From: Acidihalobacter aeolianus | Lineage (GTDB): Bacteria; Pseudomonadota; Gammaproteobacteria; DSM-5130; Acidihalobacteraceae | Assembly (NCBI RefSeq): GCF_001753165.1 | Contig: NZ_CP017448.1 | Span: 1,258,462-1,322,461 of the forward strand | Reading direction: 5' to 3' | DNA: 64,000 bases | Shown here: positions 8,382-17,278 of the stretch, piece after piece | How positions within the stretch are numbered: the stretch's first letter is position 1 | Layout of the letters: each line of letters opens with the position of its first letter | Made by a program: the position numbers and the translations under genes | The notes under the pieces: model-generated | Seen by the model: only the letters and a program-made list of their open reading frames with translations | Databases searched by the model: none | What the model was told of the DNA's origin: nothing

Positions 8382-9605
8382 TCAGCTGAGAAACTCGCGA
8401 ATGCTCGCGATTTCCTCCGCGGCATCCTCCAGCATCTGTAACGAGCGATCCGAGCCGATGTCGCCGAGCCCTAGTTTACGGAAAGCAGGGGCTTCGTTCA
8501 GTGAGTCGATTGGCAAGGTGCGGTCATTGCGGATATCGGCATACAATCTTGCGGCGATAACGATGTCGCATAAGTCAGCGGGCGCATCTGGATTGCGCGT
8601 CCATTGTTCTCCTTCCTCGATGGCTTGAACAATATCCTGAGCAAACCCCCATTCCTTCAGCAATACCCCACCAATCATGGGTGCCAGGCGGTTGATCGCG
8701 AGGTTGACGTCGGCGTCATGCGTATCGAGGTTTTCGGAAAAAAGGAGTATCGGTACCGCGCCGACCCGGTGCATCAAGCCTGCAAGCAATGCATGGTCCG
8801 GGTCCATCAGTCTGGAATGGCGGGCGATGATATAGGCAATGGCGGATACTTCAACACTGTTTTCCCAAAGACTCTGCATCTGATGGGAAATCTTCGCAGA
8901 TTTTGCCTTGAATACATTGTGCATGGTGATGCTGAATGCGAGGCTGGCGGTACGCTTGAGGCCTAGGCGTGTGATCGCTTCGCGTACCGAGCCCACGGCT
9001 CTAGTCCCACGATAGGCAGCGCTGTTCGCGGCCTGGATCAGACGGGCGGTTAAGGATGGGTCAATTTGGATGACCTTGGCCAGGTCGTTGAGGCTGGCAT
9101 CCTCGTCGGCAGTCAGTTCGCGGATGCGCAATGCAATCTCTGGCATGCTGGGCAATTGCATCTTGCCATCGCTGAGGGCCTTGTAGAACTGTTCGAGCAG
9201 TTCACCCTCGGTCGAGGAAAGGCTTTGTTCTCCGACTTCGTAATGACTTGTTTCGGCGGCCAATGTGGCCTCTAGCGCTCGTCGACTGATGCTGAGCAGT
9301 CGTGTAGAGGTGATGGCGGCTGCAAATTCAACATCCAGGCCATCGGCAAATAGCGGTTGCGTCGCGCGGCCGTTGTCCTCAGCGGCATCTATCCGGCCGA
9401 GGGAAGTATTGCCGCGCATCAGATCCATGCTTCCTTCAAGCACATAGCTGATCCAGCGTTCCTTGTTGCGTGCAGGCAAGCGCTTGCCGGCCTCCAATTG
9501 ATCCACTCGCAATTGGGCCTGCAGGCCTTGCAGCGCCGTTTCGTTCAGGTGCTGCAAAGGCTCAAGGCGACTTAGCACGCTAAGGGAAATATCCGTATTG
9601 GCCAT
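8382..9605 (-). CDS. HDOD-domain signalling protein with cyclic-nucleotide-binding-like N-terminus
   Basis: The 407-residue protein has an N-terminal region (about 10-115) resembling a cNMP-binding fold (RLEPLQHLNETALQGLQAQL, then SYVLEGSMDLMRG) and a C-terminal HDOD domain from about residue 145 (LPSMPEIALRIRELTADEDA, then VIQIDPSLTARLIQAANSAAY). HDOD domains are HD-related but usually lack metal-binding residues and serve as protein scaffolds in motility and c-di-GMP signalling. It lies 61 bp downstream of cheV and 71 bp upstream of the fliK-like gene on the same strand, so all may share one transcript. Confidence 0.85.
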   Translation of the reverse strand: MANTDISLSVLSRLEPLQHLNETALQGLQAQLRVDQLEAGKRLPARNKERWISYVLEGSMDLMRGNTSLGRIDAAEDNGRATQPLFADGLDVEFAAAITSTRLLSISRRALEATLAAETSHYEVGEQSLSSTEGELLEQFYKALSDGKMQLPSMPEIALRIRELTADEDASLNDLAKVIQIDPSLTARLIQAANSAAYRGTRAVGSVREAITRLGLKRTASLAFSITMHNVFKAKSAKISHQMQSLWENSVEVSAIAYIIARHSRLMDPDHALLAGLMHRVGAVPILLFSENLDTHDADVNLAINRLAPMIGGVLLKEWGFAQDIVQAIEEGEQWTRNPDAPADLCDIVIAARLYADIRNDRTLPIDSLNEAPAFRKLGLGDIGSDRSLQMLEDAAEEIASIREFLS

Positions 9606-9666
9606 GATTTAGGCTCGAAGGTTTCTTAGTAAGAGGTGCCCGGAAGAGCCGCGGGGCCGTGAGCGA

Positions 9667-10602
9667 TTATGCCTCTCTAGGCGTGTCCGGGTGAAGTATG
9701 TGCAGAATCGCTTCGGCGAATTCGTTGGGTTGAAATTTAGGCAGGAAGGCTGTTGCACCCACGCGATCTACCATGGCTTGATTGAATGAGCCGCTTAGCG
9801 AGGTGTGTAGGATGATCGGTAGGTCAGCCATCTGCTTATCGGCTCGTATGCGACTGCATAGCGTATAACCATCCATGCGGGGCATTTCGATGTCCGATAC
9901 GACAAGGTCGACGGGACGCTCGCTGCCGCCTGAAGAGAAGATAGCCTCGAGCTTATCCAGGGCCTCGCGACCATCATTGGCGAGGATGACCTCCATGCCA
10001 AGTTGTTCGAGCGTACGCCTGACCTGAAGTCGGGCTACGGACGAGTCATCAGCTACGAGTACGCGGTAAACCTGGTCCTGATGTGTGGAATCGTTCTCGC
10101 GGATGTTCTCGGACACGTCCGTGTTGAGTCCTTGAACGTCTGCTAGGATGCGTTCAACGTCAAGTATCTCTATGAGCTGGTCTTCGTACTGGGTGACAGC
10201 CGTCATATAGTGGCCAGACCGACTGCCTTTGGGCGGAGGCAATACCGATTCCCAACTGATGTTGATAATGCGTTCTACGGCAGAGACGCGAAAACCCTGC
10301 ACGGTGCGGTTAAATTCGGTGACGATGACGAAGCTTTCCTGGTCCGACGGCGCGCTGCGCAGACCCAAGGGCCTCGCTACTTCAATGATTGAAGTGGGAC
10401 GCCCCCGGATATTGGCGATACCCAGGATGTAAGGATGCGCCTGAGGTACCGTTTTCAGTGTCGGTAGGGGGATGATTTCACGTACTTTGAAAACGTTGAT
10501 GGCGAAGATCTGGCGTTTGTCTAACCGGAACAACAGAAGTTCCAGGCGATTTTGGCCAGCGAGTCTAGTGCGCTTGTCTACAGCAGTGAGGATGTCGGTC
10601 AT
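9667..10602 (-). CDS. cheV: Chemotaxis protein CheV (CheW-receiver fusion)
   Basis: The 311-residue protein fuses an N-terminal CheW domain (LFRLDKRQIFAINVFKVREI; QAHPYILGIANIRGRPTSII) to a C-terminal receiver (VLVADDSSVARLQVRRTLEQ; phosphoacceptor Asp in VVSDIEMPRMDG; TAFLPKF with the conserved Lys). CheV couples receptors to CheA and buffers phosphate during adaptation. It is transcribed divergently from flgA. A sigma-28-like sequence lies at 10643-10669, upstream of its start. Confidence 0.96.
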   Translation of the reverse strand: MTDILTAVDKRTRLAGQNRLELLLFRLDKRQIFAINVFKVREIIPLPTLKTVPQAHPYILGIANIRGRPTSIIEVARPLGLRSAPSDQESFVIVTEFNRTVQGFRVSAVERIINISWESVLPPPKGSRSGHYMTAVTQYEDQLIEILDVERILADVQGLNTDVSENIRENDSTHQDQVYRVLVADDSSVARLQVRRTLEQLGMEVILANDGREALDKLEAIFSSGGSERPVDLVVSDIEMPRMDGYTLCSRIRADKQMADLPIILHTSLSGSFNQAMVDRVGATAFLPKFQPNEFAEAILHILHPDTPREA

Positions 10603-10642
10603 GCGGCCCCTTGCTTTGGCTAATCATGGTTTTATGCAAACG

Positions 10643-10669
10643 ATGTCGGCAGTAAACGCCCAGAGTTTA
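10643..10669 (-). promoter_or_regulatory. Candidate sigma-28 promoter of cheV
   Basis: Read on the minus strand, the sequence is TAAACTCT, an 11-bp spacer, then GCCGACAT. Against the FliA consensus TAAAGTTT-N11-GCCGATAA, each half matches 6 of 8 with exact spacing. It ends 41 bp upstream of the cheV start codon, a normal promoter distance. The match is weaker than the flgM site. Confidence 0.5.
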
Positions 10670-10785
10670 GGTTGTTCGTGAAAAATCTGCTCACGCTGTT
10701 AAAAGTACTTGGTCTGTATTTTGCTTGATCATATGAAGTGAAATTTGCTCCATTGGATACAGAATAGGCTATTGAGCCGGGTAGT

Positions 10786-11568
10786 GTGGCTGTGGTCAAA
10801 ATATTGTCGAGTATTGGATGCGACCTTCATGGGTTGGCGTCGAAAATCCGGCGGCTGGTCTGCGAGGGATTGGCGTGGGCTGGGGCTGGGTGGGTTGGCG
10901 TGTTTCCTCTGACAGCAATCGCAGCACCGACCTATGAGCCACATGCTGCAATACTTCGAGCAGCGAGCAGTTATGCCCTTTCTGCTGCCCGTAGTGAATT
11001 GCCAGGCGCTAAGTTATCAGTGGCGCCTGCGCCGCTCGACGCCCGCCTGGCGCTGGCTGCTTGCGGGCAGTCGTTGTCGACCTTTCGGCCAAATGGCGGC
11101 GCAGTCGTCGGTAATACCGTGATCGGTGTGCGCTGCAACGGTGTACATCCGTGGACCTTGTATGTTCCGGTCAAGGTATCTGCGCGACTGCCGGTGGTAG
11201 TGGCTGCTCGTCCGCTGGTTCGGGGTGAGCAATTGGGGGCGGGTGATCTGAAGTTGGCGACCCGCGATCTCGGTAACCTGGCCTACGGCTATCTGACCGC
11301 CGAGTCGCAAGCGCTTGGCCAAATAGTTATGCGGCAGACAAACGCCGGTCAGGTTATTCTGCCCGGCATGCTGGCGCCGCCCATACTCGTCAAGCGCGGC
11401 CAGCAGGTCACCTTGGTTTCATCCGCGGAGGGCATCGAGGTTAGTACCGAGGGTGTGGCGCTGGCGTCTGGTGCGCGCGGGCAATGGGTCAAGGTGCGTA
11501 ACAGTCGTTCGCACAGGATCATCGATGGAGTTGTGGCCGGCCCCGGCCGGGTAAGCGTAGGTGGGTAA
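10786..11568 (+). CDS. flgA: Flagellar P-ring assembly chaperone FlgA
   Basis: FlgA is a periplasmic chaperone needed to build the P ring around the flagellar rod. The 260-residue precursor has an N-terminal hydrophobic export segment ending near PLTAIAAP, then the SAF-type C-terminal domain (LPVVVAARPLVRGEQLGAGD; AGQVILPGMLAPPILVKRGQ; HRIIDGVVAGPGRV). GTG 10786 is the most upstream start and gives a long but credible signal region; a start slightly downstream is possible. It precedes flgM by 144 bp and lies divergent from cheV. Confidence 0.92.
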   Translation: MAVVKILSSIGCDLHGLASKIRRLVCEGLAWAGAGWVGVFPLTAIAAPTYEPHAAILRAASSYALSAARSELPGAKLSVAPAPLDARLALAACGQSLSTFRPNGGAVVGNTVIGVRCNGVHPWTLYVPVKVSARLPVVVAARPLVRGEQLGAGDLKLATRDLGNLAYGYLTAESQALGQIVMRQTNAGQVILPGMLAPPILVKRGQQVTLVSSAEGIEVSTEGVALASGARGQWVKVRNSRSHRIIDGVVAGPGRVSVGG

Positions 11569-11604
11569 AGATGATGAAACCTGGTTCTAGCCCCCGATCG
11601 GGAC

Positions 11605-11631
11605 TAAAGTTCCACAACAACTTGCCGATAA
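11605..11631 (+). promoter_or_regulatory. Sigma-28 (FliA) promoter of flgMN
   Basis: TAAAGTTC, exactly 11 bp, then GCCGATAA. This matches the FliA consensus TAAAGTTT-N11-GCCGATAA at 15 of 16 fixed positions. It ends 81 bp upstream of the flgM ATG. Because FlgM is the anti-sigma factor of FliA, a FliA promoter here makes the usual feedback loop. Confidence 0.9.
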
Positions 11632-11712
11632 AGCTGATGTCAGTTGGTGTAAGCTGGCGCGAACCCGTGCCAATGTGGATCCCCGGCGGCATGCGGCTAT
11701 AGGGTGAAGGCT

Positions 11713-12039
11713 ATGAATATCGATCTCAAGAATGTTTCTTCACAGGGTGGTACCAAAACTGTTGGAGACACTCAGACTGCAAATCGCGTTACGCCACAGG
11801 CGGCGGAGCAGCAAGGTGCAGCTACTACCCAGGGAACGCCTGCCACAAGCGATTCCGTTAGCCTGACCAGCGGCGGTCAGCAATTGGCCCAGCTGCAGGC
11901 GGGGCTGGCACAGCAGCCTGTTGTCGATAAACAACGGGTAGCCCAGTTACGGCAATCGATTCAGAACGGGCAGTATTCCATCGACCCTCAACGTATTGCC
12001 AGCAAGCTTTTGGGACTCGAAGGATTGACCAAGAACTAG
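11713..12039 (+). CDS. flgM: Anti-sigma-28 factor FlgM
   Basis: FlgM holds sigma-28 inactive until it is exported through the finished hook. The 108-residue product has the low-complexity, Gln/Thr/Ala-rich N-terminal half typical of the family and a C-terminal sigma-binding region (VAQLRQSIQNGQYSIDPQRI, then ASKLLGL). ATG 11713 was chosen over GTG 11704 because it begins the family-like MNIDLKN and is preceded by a purine-rich stretch. The near-consensus sigma-28 promoter lies directly upstream and flgN follows 32 bp downstream. Confidence 0.95.
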   Translation: MNIDLKNVSSQGGTKTVGDTQTANRVTPQAAEQQGAATTQGTPATSDSVSLTSGGQQLAQLQAGLAQQPVVDKQRVAQLRQSIQNGQYSIDPQRIASKLLGLEGLTKN

Positions 12040-12071
12040 TGAGGCGGGCAGAGGGCATATGAGGTACCGCC

Positions 12072-12551
12072 ATGGGTGACATCGGTAATCACGAGGTTCA
12101 GGCAGATTTGCTGACTATATTGGCAGCCGAGTTGGATGCCATGGGTAGACTGCATGCCGAATTGCAGGATGAAGCCGATGCACTCGAACACCTGTACGCC
12201 GACCGGCTACCGATACTCGCGAAAAGGAAGCAATCCTTGGTGGATGTCCTTGAGGCGCTAACTGCGCAACGCACCGAATGCCTTCGGCGTGCCGGTATCG
12301 GAACTGAGCCTGCTGGGATGCGTGCATATTTGGGCACGGCGCCTGCCAGAGTCGTTAAGGCTTGGGAGGATCTGATCGCTGAAACTGCGCTTTGTGAGCA
12401 GCTGAATCGGCATAATCGGGCGTTGAATCAGAATGGGCAGCGCCAGATTCTCAGAGTGCTGCGAGTGCTGCGTGGCGAGCCAGTCGAGCCGCCAACCTAC
12501 GGTCGAGATCCAGGCATGGGCATCGGAGGCCAACCGCTGGCCAAGGTTTAG
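12072..12551 (+). CDS. flgN: Flagellar export chaperone FlgN
   Basis: FlgN escorts hook-filament junction proteins FlgK and FlgL to the export gate. The 159-residue product is mainly helical (DLLTILAAELDAMGRLHAEL; ADALEHLYADRLPILAKRKQ; LVDVLEALTAQR), as in the family, with a Pro/Gly-rich C-terminal tail (GEPVEPPTYGRDPGMGIGGQ). It follows flgM in the same direction, probably in one transcript from the sigma-28 promoter, and converges on cheR. Confidence 0.88.
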   Translation: MGDIGNHEVQADLLTILAAELDAMGRLHAELQDEADALEHLYADRLPILAKRKQSLVDVLEALTAQRTECLRRAGIGTEPAGMRAYLGTAPARVVKAWEDLIAETALCEQLNRHNRALNQNGQRQILRVLRVLRGEPVEPPTYGRDPGMGIGGQPLAKV

Positions 12552-12592
12552 GCCGTCAGTGCGCTTCGAGTTTGTGTGCGTAGCAATCTCCT

Positions 12593-13414
12593 TCAGCGTC
12601 TGCGGTAGGCGCTTCCAGGATTGAATCTGGCTAGTTCAAGTAGGTCACTTGCAGCCCCCGCTGTCTCAGCAGAACCCAGGAAGAGATACCCGCCAGGGTT
12701 CAGTGCTTGCGCGAGACGCCTAAGGATGTCCTCCTTCGCAGTTGCTGAAAAATAGATCAGCACGTTGCGACAGAAAATCACATCGAATTTACCCAGAGGG
12801 GCAAAACTCTGCATGAGGTTGTATTCCCGAAAGGAGACTCGGTTCTTCACCTTCGGTATGACCTCCCAGCGGTCGCCTTTATTCACAAAATAGCGTTGCC
12901 GCATGTCGTCCGAGAGGCCTCGCGTCATGCTGAAAGTGTCATAGCTGGCGGCTCGGGCCTCGTCGAGTATCTGTTTCGAGACATCCGTGGCGACGATTTG
13001 GGTATTTACCAGGGAGACACCGGCTTGGCTGCGCTGACATTCGTCGATCATCATGCTTAGCGAATAGGGTTCCTGGCCCGAGGAGCAGGCTGCCGACCAC
13101 ATGCGTAATGACGTGCCGCGGCGTGCAAGCTCGGGAAGTATTTGGTCGCGCAGGCAGATGAAGGGGTGTTGGTCGCGAAGCCAGGAGGTTTCGTTGGTGG
13201 TCATCGCCTCTACGGCCAGGCGTGCGAGTTCGCGGTCGTGCGGTAACCGGGAGAGCAGGGCGCTGATTGACGGAAGGTTCGCCTCCCGCACCATGCGGTT
13301 CAGGCGACTCACCACGAGGTAGTGTTTGTTATCTCCCAGCATGATGCCGCATGCATCGGACAGAAAGCGACGGAAGGCGTCATATTCGGCCTGTCCCAGG
13401 CGCTCGTCAGGCAT
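12593..13414 (-). CDS. cheR: Chemotaxis protein-glutamate methyltransferase CheR
   Basis: CheR methylates chemoreceptor glutamates using S-adenosylmethionine. The 273-residue product has the N-terminal helical domain and the SAM-binding domain with RMWSAACSSGQEPYSLSMMI (SAM loop), ATDVSKQILDEAR, and FDVIFCRNVLIYFS, all family hallmarks. It lies 44 bp downstream of the PilZ gene on the same strand, probably in one operon. It complements CheB in this window. Confidence 0.97.
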   Translation of the reverse strand: MPDERLGQAEYDAFRRFLSDACGIMLGDNKHYLVVSRLNRMVREANLPSISALLSRLPHDRELARLAVEAMTTNETSWLRDQHPFICLRDQILPELARRGTSLRMWSAACSSGQEPYSLSMMIDECQRSQAGVSLVNTQIVATDVSKQILDEARAASYDTFSMTRGLSDDMRQRYFVNKGDRWEVIPKVKNRVSFREYNLMQSFAPLGKFDVIFCRNVLIYFSATAKEDILRRLAQALNPGGYLFLGSAETAGAASDLLELARFNPGSAYRRR

Positions 13415-13458
13415 GGCTGCACTTCCCGTTGCTGCCCGGGAATTGTTCCATCCAGATG

Positions 13459-14217
13459 TCAGTCATCGTCCGTCTGCTTGCGCAACTGCTCACGTTCCAG
13501 GTAGCTGACGCTGCGTTGCACTTGGCGTTGAGCGTCCGCCGTCAGGTTACGAAATGCGAGTCCAACGTGGGTGTTGGTGGTATCTGTGGTCGAGCGTACA
13601 TGCCGGATTTCTGTTTCGGTCACGATTACGCCTTCACCTGGAAGTTCGACTTCACAATGGGGCATCAAAACACCCGGTTCTATGGACGATGCATTCAAGG
13701 TGGGGAGCAATGCCGAAACCCCGCCCACGGAAAGATCTCGCAATTGGCCGGTCAGCGGGTGGGCCATTGGGCTTGAGCCAAGACGGATACCTGCCTTGAT
13801 CCCGAGCGCGATACTGACTCGATAGCTGTTGCGACGCTGTTCGTAGCGAATCGAGTGAGGTAGCGCTGCTCGGTGAAAGGGGATGCCATTTTCGCTGCTG
13901 TTTTCGACGATTTCTGTTTCGAACGCGAACTTGACGCCCTTGAGTTGCCCAAGAAGCCAGATACGCGTGTGGGGGCCAATGCTCGCATTGCCCTCTCGAG
14001 GGACGAATTCATCGAGCATGAAATATTGATGGTCTTGCGACTGCTCGTCGTCTTCGAGTATCGCCGTGCTGAATGCCTGCTTGCCGTCTTCTGGAATGAG
14101 CGTAATCATCGCCCGTTCCTGATGGATCTCGCGCAACAGACGGAAAATCCTTGGTGGATGGGTAATGACTTCGTAATGGCTACCGTGTAGCGAGGGCTCG
14201 AATTGCACTGGGCGCAT
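13459..14217 (-). CDS. PilZ-domain c-di-GMP flagellar brake protein (YcgR/FlgZ type)
   Basis: The 252-residue protein has an N-terminal YcgR-type domain (about 15-115) and a C-terminal PilZ domain. The c-di-GMP-binding signature is visible: RRNSYRV (RxxxR type) followed by DLSVGGVS (D/N-x-S-x-x-G). YcgR/FlgZ proteins bind c-di-GMP and slow or bias the motor. Position next to cheR and flgMN matches the flgZ locus of Pseudomonas. The product probably acts on the MotCD or MotAB stators; that is inference. Confidence 0.9.
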   Translation of the reverse strand: MRPVQFEPSLHGSHYEVITHPPRIFRLLREIHQERAMITLIPEDGKQAFSTAILEDDEQSQDHQYFMLDEFVPREGNASIGPHTRIWLLGQLKGVKFAFETEIVENSSENGIPFHRAALPHSIRYEQRRNSYRVSIALGIKAGIRLGSSPMAHPLTGQLRDLSVGGVSALLPTLNASSIEPGVLMPHCEVELPGEGVIVTETEIRHVRSTTDTTNTHVGLAFRNLTADAQRQVQRSVSYLEREQLRKQTDDD

Positions 14218-14284
14218 GGGCCTGGATTCTAGGGAGGCTATCAGTCATTTTAGCCGAAAACGGGGTCGGTTGGCCCGTCTGTCC

Positions 14285-15181
14285 CTAGAACTTCTCCTGC
14301 CTGACTAAGTTGCGTCCATCGGACTTTGCGCGGTAGAGAGCCCGGTCGGCCCGTTCGATCAGAGTTTGCGGCGTATCGTGTCGTTCCAACTCGCTGACAC
14401 CGACGCTAATGGTTGGCGATACAGACCGCCCGTTATTCAGACGACAAGTGTGACCCTCCACATTCTTGCGCAGGCGTTCGGCAACCTGGTGTGCTCGAAC
14501 ACCATCGGTGTTGACTAGCAAAATGGCGAATTCTTCGCCGCCATAGCGATACACCAGATCGAAATCGCGGACTGTTCTGCGAATGATGTCGGCGATGCAG
14601 ATGATGACTTGATCGCCGCTCAGATGCCCCTGCGTGTCGTTGATGTTCTTGAAGTGGTCGATGTCGATCATCAGCAGGCTTGCCAATCTGGCTTCCCGGT
14701 TGCTGAGGCTGATCTCACGTTGTATCTGGGGAAGCATATTGGAGCGGTTGCCGAGGCCGGTCAGCGGGTCTGTGAACGAGGAACGAATGGCTTCCTGGTA
14801 GCGCAGGCAGTTGCGCAATGGATATACCACCAGGCAGAGCATGTCTTCCAAGGTCATGCTTTCGGCCTCGCTGAAAGGGCGCGAACGGTAAACCAAGAGC
14901 TCCCCGAGTTGTTCCGCTTCCACCATCAGTTGATAGGCAAGCGCGTGCCGGTTGGTATGGCCGCCCTGGCAATGAATTGCCGATCCTTGTGGACCGATAT
15001 AGCTATAGCCATCGATGGAAAGTTCGGCTGTGATCAGTGATATGAAATGCGCCAGAAGCTCTTCGACGTCCAAGGTGGCTTGTAGCTTGAGTAAGGCATC
15101 GAAGGCGCCGGGGGCGATGATGCTGCCGTTTTCCGAAGGGACGTTTTGATCTTCTGATTTAGGGAAACGGAATATCGCCAT
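14285..15181 (-). CDS. Diguanylate cyclase with N-terminal GAF-like domain
   Basis: The 298-residue protein carries a GAF-like region (LDVEELLAHFISLITAELSI and following) and a C-terminal GGDEF domain with intact active site GGEEF (YRYGGEEFAILL), the metal-binding SLLMIDIDHFKNIND, and TDPLTGLGNRSNM. The enzyme would make c-di-GMP from two GTP. The inhibitory RxxD site is not at its usual spot before GGEEF (FDLVYRYGGEEF gives RTVRD a few residues earlier), so product inhibition is uncertain. ATG 15181 is the preferred start; ATG 15196 and a longer frame to 15352 are open but lack family-like sequence. Confidence 0.88.
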   Translation of the reverse strand: MAIFRFPKSEDQNVPSENGSIIAPGAFDALLKLQATLDVEELLAHFISLITAELSIDGYSYIGPQGSAIHCQGGHTNRHALAYQLMVEAEQLGELLVYRSRPFSEAESMTLEDMLCLVVYPLRNCLRYQEAIRSSFTDPLTGLGNRSNMLPQIQREISLSNREARLASLLMIDIDHFKNINDTQGHLSGDQVIICIADIIRRTVRDFDLVYRYGGEEFAILLVNTDGVRAHQVAERLRKNVEGHTCRLNNGRSVSPTISVGVSELERHDTPQTLIERADRALYRAKSDGRNLVRQEKF

Positions 15182-15362
15182 GGTTTCGGCTCGCATGTGT
15201 TTGCGATAGGGTATGCGAATTCCGTGCCACTTGGATGTTATTTGGATTTTTATCAAATTAAACAATAGATTAGGTGTGTTGTTGAAGTGGGTTGATGGGC
15301 CATGGACAGAACGTTGACACCATATGGGCAGACTTCCCGGTGGGCGCGTCAATTAATCGTCT

Positions 15363-16058
15363 TCAGTCTTTGCATTCGGGGGGGTAAGGCGTGCTGCGAA
15401 TCCGGTCGTGTTCGTGCTGACGGTAGTGCACGAAACGATCGACGTCGGCAAAGTGCATGAATGGGTTGCAGCGTGCCTGTTCCTCGATCGTCGAGGTCGT
15501 TTTTTCCGCGTAGTTGTGTCCGGGGCGAATGCGTGTGTCCGCAGGCAGGTCCTCGCGCAGATGGCGCAAGGTGTCGAACATTGCCTCGGGATCGCCGCCT
15601 TTCAGATCGCAGCGCCCGCAGCCGAAGACGAACAGCGTGTCTCCCGTGATGAGGTCGTCGCCGAGGCGATAGCAGGTAGAACCCGGGGTGTGCCCAGGCG
15701 TGTGCAGCAGTTCGATTTCGGTATCGCCGAGTTGGAATCGGTCGCCGCCGTGATGCAGGCTGGGTTTGGCAAGCGGGTGTCCCCAGAAACTCGCCTCGGG
15801 TTTGAGCAGGTGGACCTCGGCGTCCGTGGCCTGCAGCAGTTCGTCGACGCCGTTGATATGGTCGTGATGGCTGTGCGTCAGCAGTATGTCGGTGATGCGT
15901 ACGCCAGTTTCGTCCGCAAGCCTGCGGATGGCAGGTACGTCCCAGGCAGGGTCGACGACGGCGGCACGTTGACTCGCAAGGTCCTGAATCAGGTAGACGA
16001 AATTGTCCATGGGCCCTAGGGACAGCGTATGGATGCGGTATCCTGCGTCTTGCGTCAT
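15363..16058 (-). CDS. Metallo-beta-lactamase-fold hydrolase (glyoxalase II-like)
   Basis: The 231-residue protein has the metal-binding THSHHDH motif near residue 61, a further His in HTPGHTPGS, Asp in LITGDTLFVFGCGRCD and a late His in RPGHNY. This pattern is that of the hydroxyacylglutathione hydrolase / persulfide dioxygenase branch. The GDTLFVFGCGRCDL stretch is typical of glyoxalase II-like proteins that include persulfide dioxygenases, which would suit a sulfur oxidiser, but substrate cannot be read from the sequence. It is divergent from the radical SAM gene. Confidence 0.85.
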   Translation of the reverse strand: MTQDAGYRIHTLSLGPMDNFVYLIQDLASQRAAVVDPAWDVPAIRRLADETGVRITDILLTHSHHDHINGVDELLQATDAEVHLLKPEASFWGHPLAKPSLHHGGDRFQLGDTEIELLHTPGHTPGSTCYRLGDDLITGDTLFVFGCGRCDLKGGDPEAMFDTLRHLREDLPADTRIRPGHNYAEKTTSTIEEQARCNPFMHFADVDRFVHYRQHEHDRIRSTPYPPECKD

Positions 16059-16149
16059 GGTTCGTTCCCCTCGTCGTCGCTATGCGGTCTTGTGTAGACC
16101 GGATCGATGGCCAAGAATTCGCTTTGACCGAGCAGCCGATCCCCAGTCC

Positions 16150-17241
16150 ATGAGCCAGGATTCAGCGGACGATATTGTACCCGCACCGCGCAAGGGGCGA
16201 GGTGCCGCCACCAACCGCACGGGGCGTTACGAGGCGCTGCACAAGGAGGCAGTGGACGACGGTTGGCCGGGCAGCGGAGAGTCTCGGCCGCCACTGCGGA
16301 CACAGCTCGGTATCGATGCTGCGCGCCGCGTCATCAGCCGCAACGATTCTCCCGATGTCGCCTTTGAACTATCGGTGAATCCCTATCGCGGATGCGAACA
16401 CGGCTGCAGTTACTGTTTCGCGCGTCCGACCCATGCCTACCTCGGACTTTCGCCCGGTCTGGATTTCGAGACCCGTCTGTTCCACAAGCCCGATGCCCCG
16501 ACGCGGCTTGCCGACGAACTGGCCCACCCCGACTATGTCTGTTCGCCGATCGCGCTCGGCATCAACACCGACGCCTATCAACCGGTTGAGCGTCGTACCG
16601 AGCTTACCAGGAGCCTGCTCGAGGTCTGTCTAGCCTATCGTCAACCCATCTCCATCGTCACCAAATCTGCCCTTGTCGAACGCGACGCGGATCTGTTGTC
16701 GGAGATGGCAGGGCTCGGGCTGGCTCAGGTGTTCTTTTCGGTGACAACACTGGATGGGACGCTGGCGCGAGCGCTTGAACCGCGCGCCAGTGCGCCGAAA
16801 AGAAGGTTGGAGGCCATGTCGCGCCTCTCTGCAGCGGGCGTCCCCAGCGGTGTGCTGTTCGCGCCGGTGATTCCGGCGCTCAACGATCACGAAATGGAGC
16901 AGGTGCTTCATGCCGCTGCCGAAGCGGGGGCTTCCGGCGCCGGTTACGTCATGCTGCGCCTGCCGCGCGAGGTCAAGCCGCTATTCACCGAATGGCTGCA
17001 GGCGCACGCGCCAGGGCGTGCGGAGCATGTATTGAGTCTCCTGCGGCAGATGCACGGTGGACGCGAGTACGAAGCGGAGTTCGGTGTGCGCATGCGCGGG
17101 CGCGGCGTCTTTGCCGATCTCGTTGCCCAGCGCTTTCGCGCAGCCCGCCGCCGCGAGGGCCTGGATCGCGGCTTGCCGCCACTGGAAACCGGGCATTTCA
17201 GCGTGCCGCCGCGCAGCGGAGATCAGTTGTCCCTGTTATGA
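16150..17241 (+). CDS. PA0069-type radical SAM protein
   Basis: The 363-residue protein has the radical SAM 4Fe-4S motif CEHGCSYC (C82, C86, C89) in NPYRGCEHGCSYCFARPTHA, the signature of the PA0069/SplB-like family. Function of this family is unknown; some members resemble spore photoproduct lyase and may act in DNA repair, but that is not established. ATG 16150 begins the family-like MSQDSADD; the frame is open further upstream to 16003 without support. The gene ends 1 bp before an OxyR-like operator. Confidence 0.88.
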   Translation: MSQDSADDIVPAPRKGRGAATNRTGRYEALHKEAVDDGWPGSGESRPPLRTQLGIDAARRVISRNDSPDVAFELSVNPYRGCEHGCSYCFARPTHAYLGLSPGLDFETRLFHKPDAPTRLADELAHPDYVCSPIALGINTDAYQPVERRTELTRSLLEVCLAYRQPISIVTKSALVERDADLLSEMAGLGLAQVFFSVTTLDGTLARALEPRASAPKRRLEAMSRLSAAGVPSGVLFAPVIPALNDHEMEQVLHAAAEAGASGAGYVMLRLPREVKPLFTEWLQAHAPGRAEHVLSLLRQMHGGREYEAEFGVRMRGRGVFADLVAQRFRAARRREGLDRGLPPLETGHFSVPPRSGDQLSLL

Positions 17242-17278
17242 ATAGTTTTTGACTATCAGGTAAATTAAAACAATTCAT
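17242..17278 (+). promoter_or_regulatory. OxyR operator (four half-sites) upstream of the peroxiredoxin gene
   Basis: Four tetranucleotides with exact 7-bp spacing: ATAG (17242), CTAT (17253), ATTA (17264), TCAT (17275). The OxyR consensus is ATAG-N7-CTAT-N7-ATAG-N7-CTAT; the first two are perfect and the other two match at 2-3 of 4 positions. A possible -10 TATGCT at 17302-17307 lies 17 bp after a -35-like TTTATT at 17279-17284 that abuts the operator, the placement OxyR uses to activate. The oxyR gene itself is just downstream of the target. Confidence 0.75.
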
